From positions 9,796,001-9,860,000 of the forward strand of contig NZ_CP016793.1 of the NCBI RefSeq assembly GCF_001701025.1: DNA of 64,000 nt, in the 5' to 3' direction. Both the position numbers and the translations under genes were made by a program. The notes under the pieces were generated by a model, which was not told where the DNA came from, did no database searches, and worked only from the letters and a program-made list of their open reading frames with translations. The DNA comes from Lentzea guizhouensis (GTDB lineage: Bacteria > Actinomycetota > Actinomycetes > Mycobacteriales > Pseudonocardiaceae). Numbering within the stretch: position 1 is the first letter of the stretch; each line of letters begins with the position of its first letter. Shown here one piece after another: positions 63,221 through 64,000 of this stretch.

Positions 63221-64000
63221 ATGAGACGCAAACCCTCCTCCCCACTCCCCCAGCGCAACGGCCTGGACGCGGCGCGGCTGAAGCTGCCCTCCGACGGGTC
63301 GTGGCCGTCGCTGCGTGAGCACCTGGTCGCCCGGCTGCCCCGCGTGGCGCCTGAGCGGATCGAGGAGATGCTGCGGGAAGACCGGATCTGGGGCGTCGCC
63401 GGCCCGCTGGGCGTCGACGCGCCGTTCGTGCCGGACAGCTACATCTGGTTCCACCGCGACCTGCCGGTCGAGGTGCCGGTGCCGTTCGACGTCGGGGTGG
63501 TGCACCAGGACGACGACATCGTGGTCGCCGACAAGCCGCACTTCCTCGCGACGATCCCGCGCGGCCAGCACATCATGCAGACGGCGCTGGTGAAGCTGCG
63601 CGAGTCGCTCGGCCTGCCCGACCTCTCCCCCGCGCACCGCCTGGACCGCGTCACGGCGGGCCTCGTGCTGTTCGTGGTGCGCCGGGAGCTGCGCGGCAAG
63701 TACCAGACGATGTTCCGCGACCGGGCCGTGCGCAAGGAGTACGAGGCCATCGCACCGGTGCGTGCCGACCTGGAGCTGCCGCGGGTGGTGCGGTCGCGGA
63801 TCATCAAGGAGCGCGGGATCATCACCGCGTTCGAGGTGGACGGCGAACCGAACGCCGAGACGCACGTGTCCCTGGTGGAGGAACGTGGTGGGCTCGGTCG
63901 TTACCGGCTGAACCCGCTGACCGGGCGCACGCACCAGCTGCGGCTGCACATGTCCGGCCTCGGCGTGCCGATCGTGAACGACGACTTCTACCCGGTGCTG
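63221..64000 (+). CDS. RluA-family pseudouridine synthase, partial
   Basis: The first 260 residues of a pseudouridine synthase; the gene runs off the right edge. Catalytic Asp142 is in HRLDRVTAGLVL, and PLTGRTHQLRLHMSGLG is the substrate loop. About 80 leading residues precede the catalytic core; I do not see an S4 domain clearly. It modifies uridine in rRNA or tRNA. TAGACT (63205-63210) with GGTGGG four bases before the ATG gives a promoter and ribosome-binding site. Confidence 0.93.
   Translation, partial: MRRKPSSPLPQRNGLDAARLKLPSDGSWPSLREHLVARLPRVAPERIEEMLREDRIWGVAGPLGVDAPFVPDSYIWFHRDLPVEVPVPFDVGVVHQDDDIVVADKPHFLATIPRGQHIMQTALVKLRESLGLPDLSPAHRLDRVTAGLVLFVVRRELRGKYQTMFRDRAVRKEYEAIAPVRADLELPRVVRSRIIKERGIITAFEVDGEPNAETHVSLVEERGGLGRYRLNPLTGRTHQLRLHMSGLGVPIVNDDFYPVL

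Overview
The window is high-GC DNA with tightly packed genes on both strands, many GTG and TTG starts, and numerous 4-base ATGA/GTGA stop-start overlaps. This is the look of an actinomycete chromosome. The gene content suggests Pseudonocardiales (Lentzea, Saccharothrix or Actinosynnema type): a Ku homologue, a LanM lanthipeptide synthetase, LAL-type and NB-ARC-type regulators, an LmbE deacetylase, a MoxR/DUF58/transglutaminase cluster and many secreted proteins. The family assignment is inference. I see no rRNA, tRNA, insertion sequence, phage or CRISPR array.

Layout. 1-4.3 kb: surface functions (secreted DMFA2_C-like protein, secreted DUF11 protein, undecaprenyl-phosphate sugar transferase). 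4.3-9.6 kb: small S4 RNA-binding protein, DUF2306 membrane protein, a two-gene SLOG/SLATT-like membrane unit, a HAD phosphatase coupled to a 40-residue acidic protein, and a zinc-ribbon SDR-fold protein. 9.6-13.3 kb: a short Ku behind a candidate LexA box, then a UPF1-like helicase fused to a decayed Cas4-like nuclease. 13.4-25.1 kb: sortase-type wall protein, LmbE hydrolase, glycosyltransferase, secreted subtilase with a divergent regulator, lipoproteins, S41 peptidase, large membrane hydrolase and a SodC-like lipoprotein. 25.1-32.3 kb: a RiPP-like locus with a frameshifted HTH/NB-ARC regulator, LanM, a cysteine-free 62-residue peptide coupled to LanM, and a LAL regulator. 32.2-37.9 kb: small metabolic and redox genes, including a carboxylate-amine ligase, an iron-dependent redox enzyme, a CDGSH protein and an MTQ2-type methyltransferase. 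38.0-41.2 kb: a MacB-like adaptor/ATPase/permease operon. 41.2-48.9 kb: a frameshifted DUF4037 gene, an SDR/AKR pair opposite a MarR regulator, an acyl-CoA-dehydrogenase-like enzyme, thyA-folA, YjbR-like, PAC2 and DUF4230 genes. 48.9-59.0 kb: a membrane Ser/Thr kinase, a VQAG-motif membrane protein, then (minus strand) a propeller/Fn3 membrane protein, MoxR, DUF58 and TgpA-like set. A roughly 700-bp repeat locus splits this set between MoxR and DUF58. 59.2-64 kb: a coiled-coil protein, secreted proteins, a LysR regulator, an EamA exporter and the start of an RluA pseudouridine synthase.

The strongest candidates for undescribed biology are four. First, the LanM gene with its translationally coupled cysteine-less Ser/Thr-rich peptide. 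Second, the SLOG-SLATT gene pair. Third, the 24-nt hairpin-repeat locus inside the MoxR operon, with a TgpA-like protein that has lost its catalytic Cys and His. Fourth, the possibly SOS-controlled short Ku with a duplicated gene tail next to a nuclease-dead helicase. Two independent frameshifts (25.65 and 42.15 kb) need checking against raw reads. All identifications rest on reading the sequence; no database search was run.
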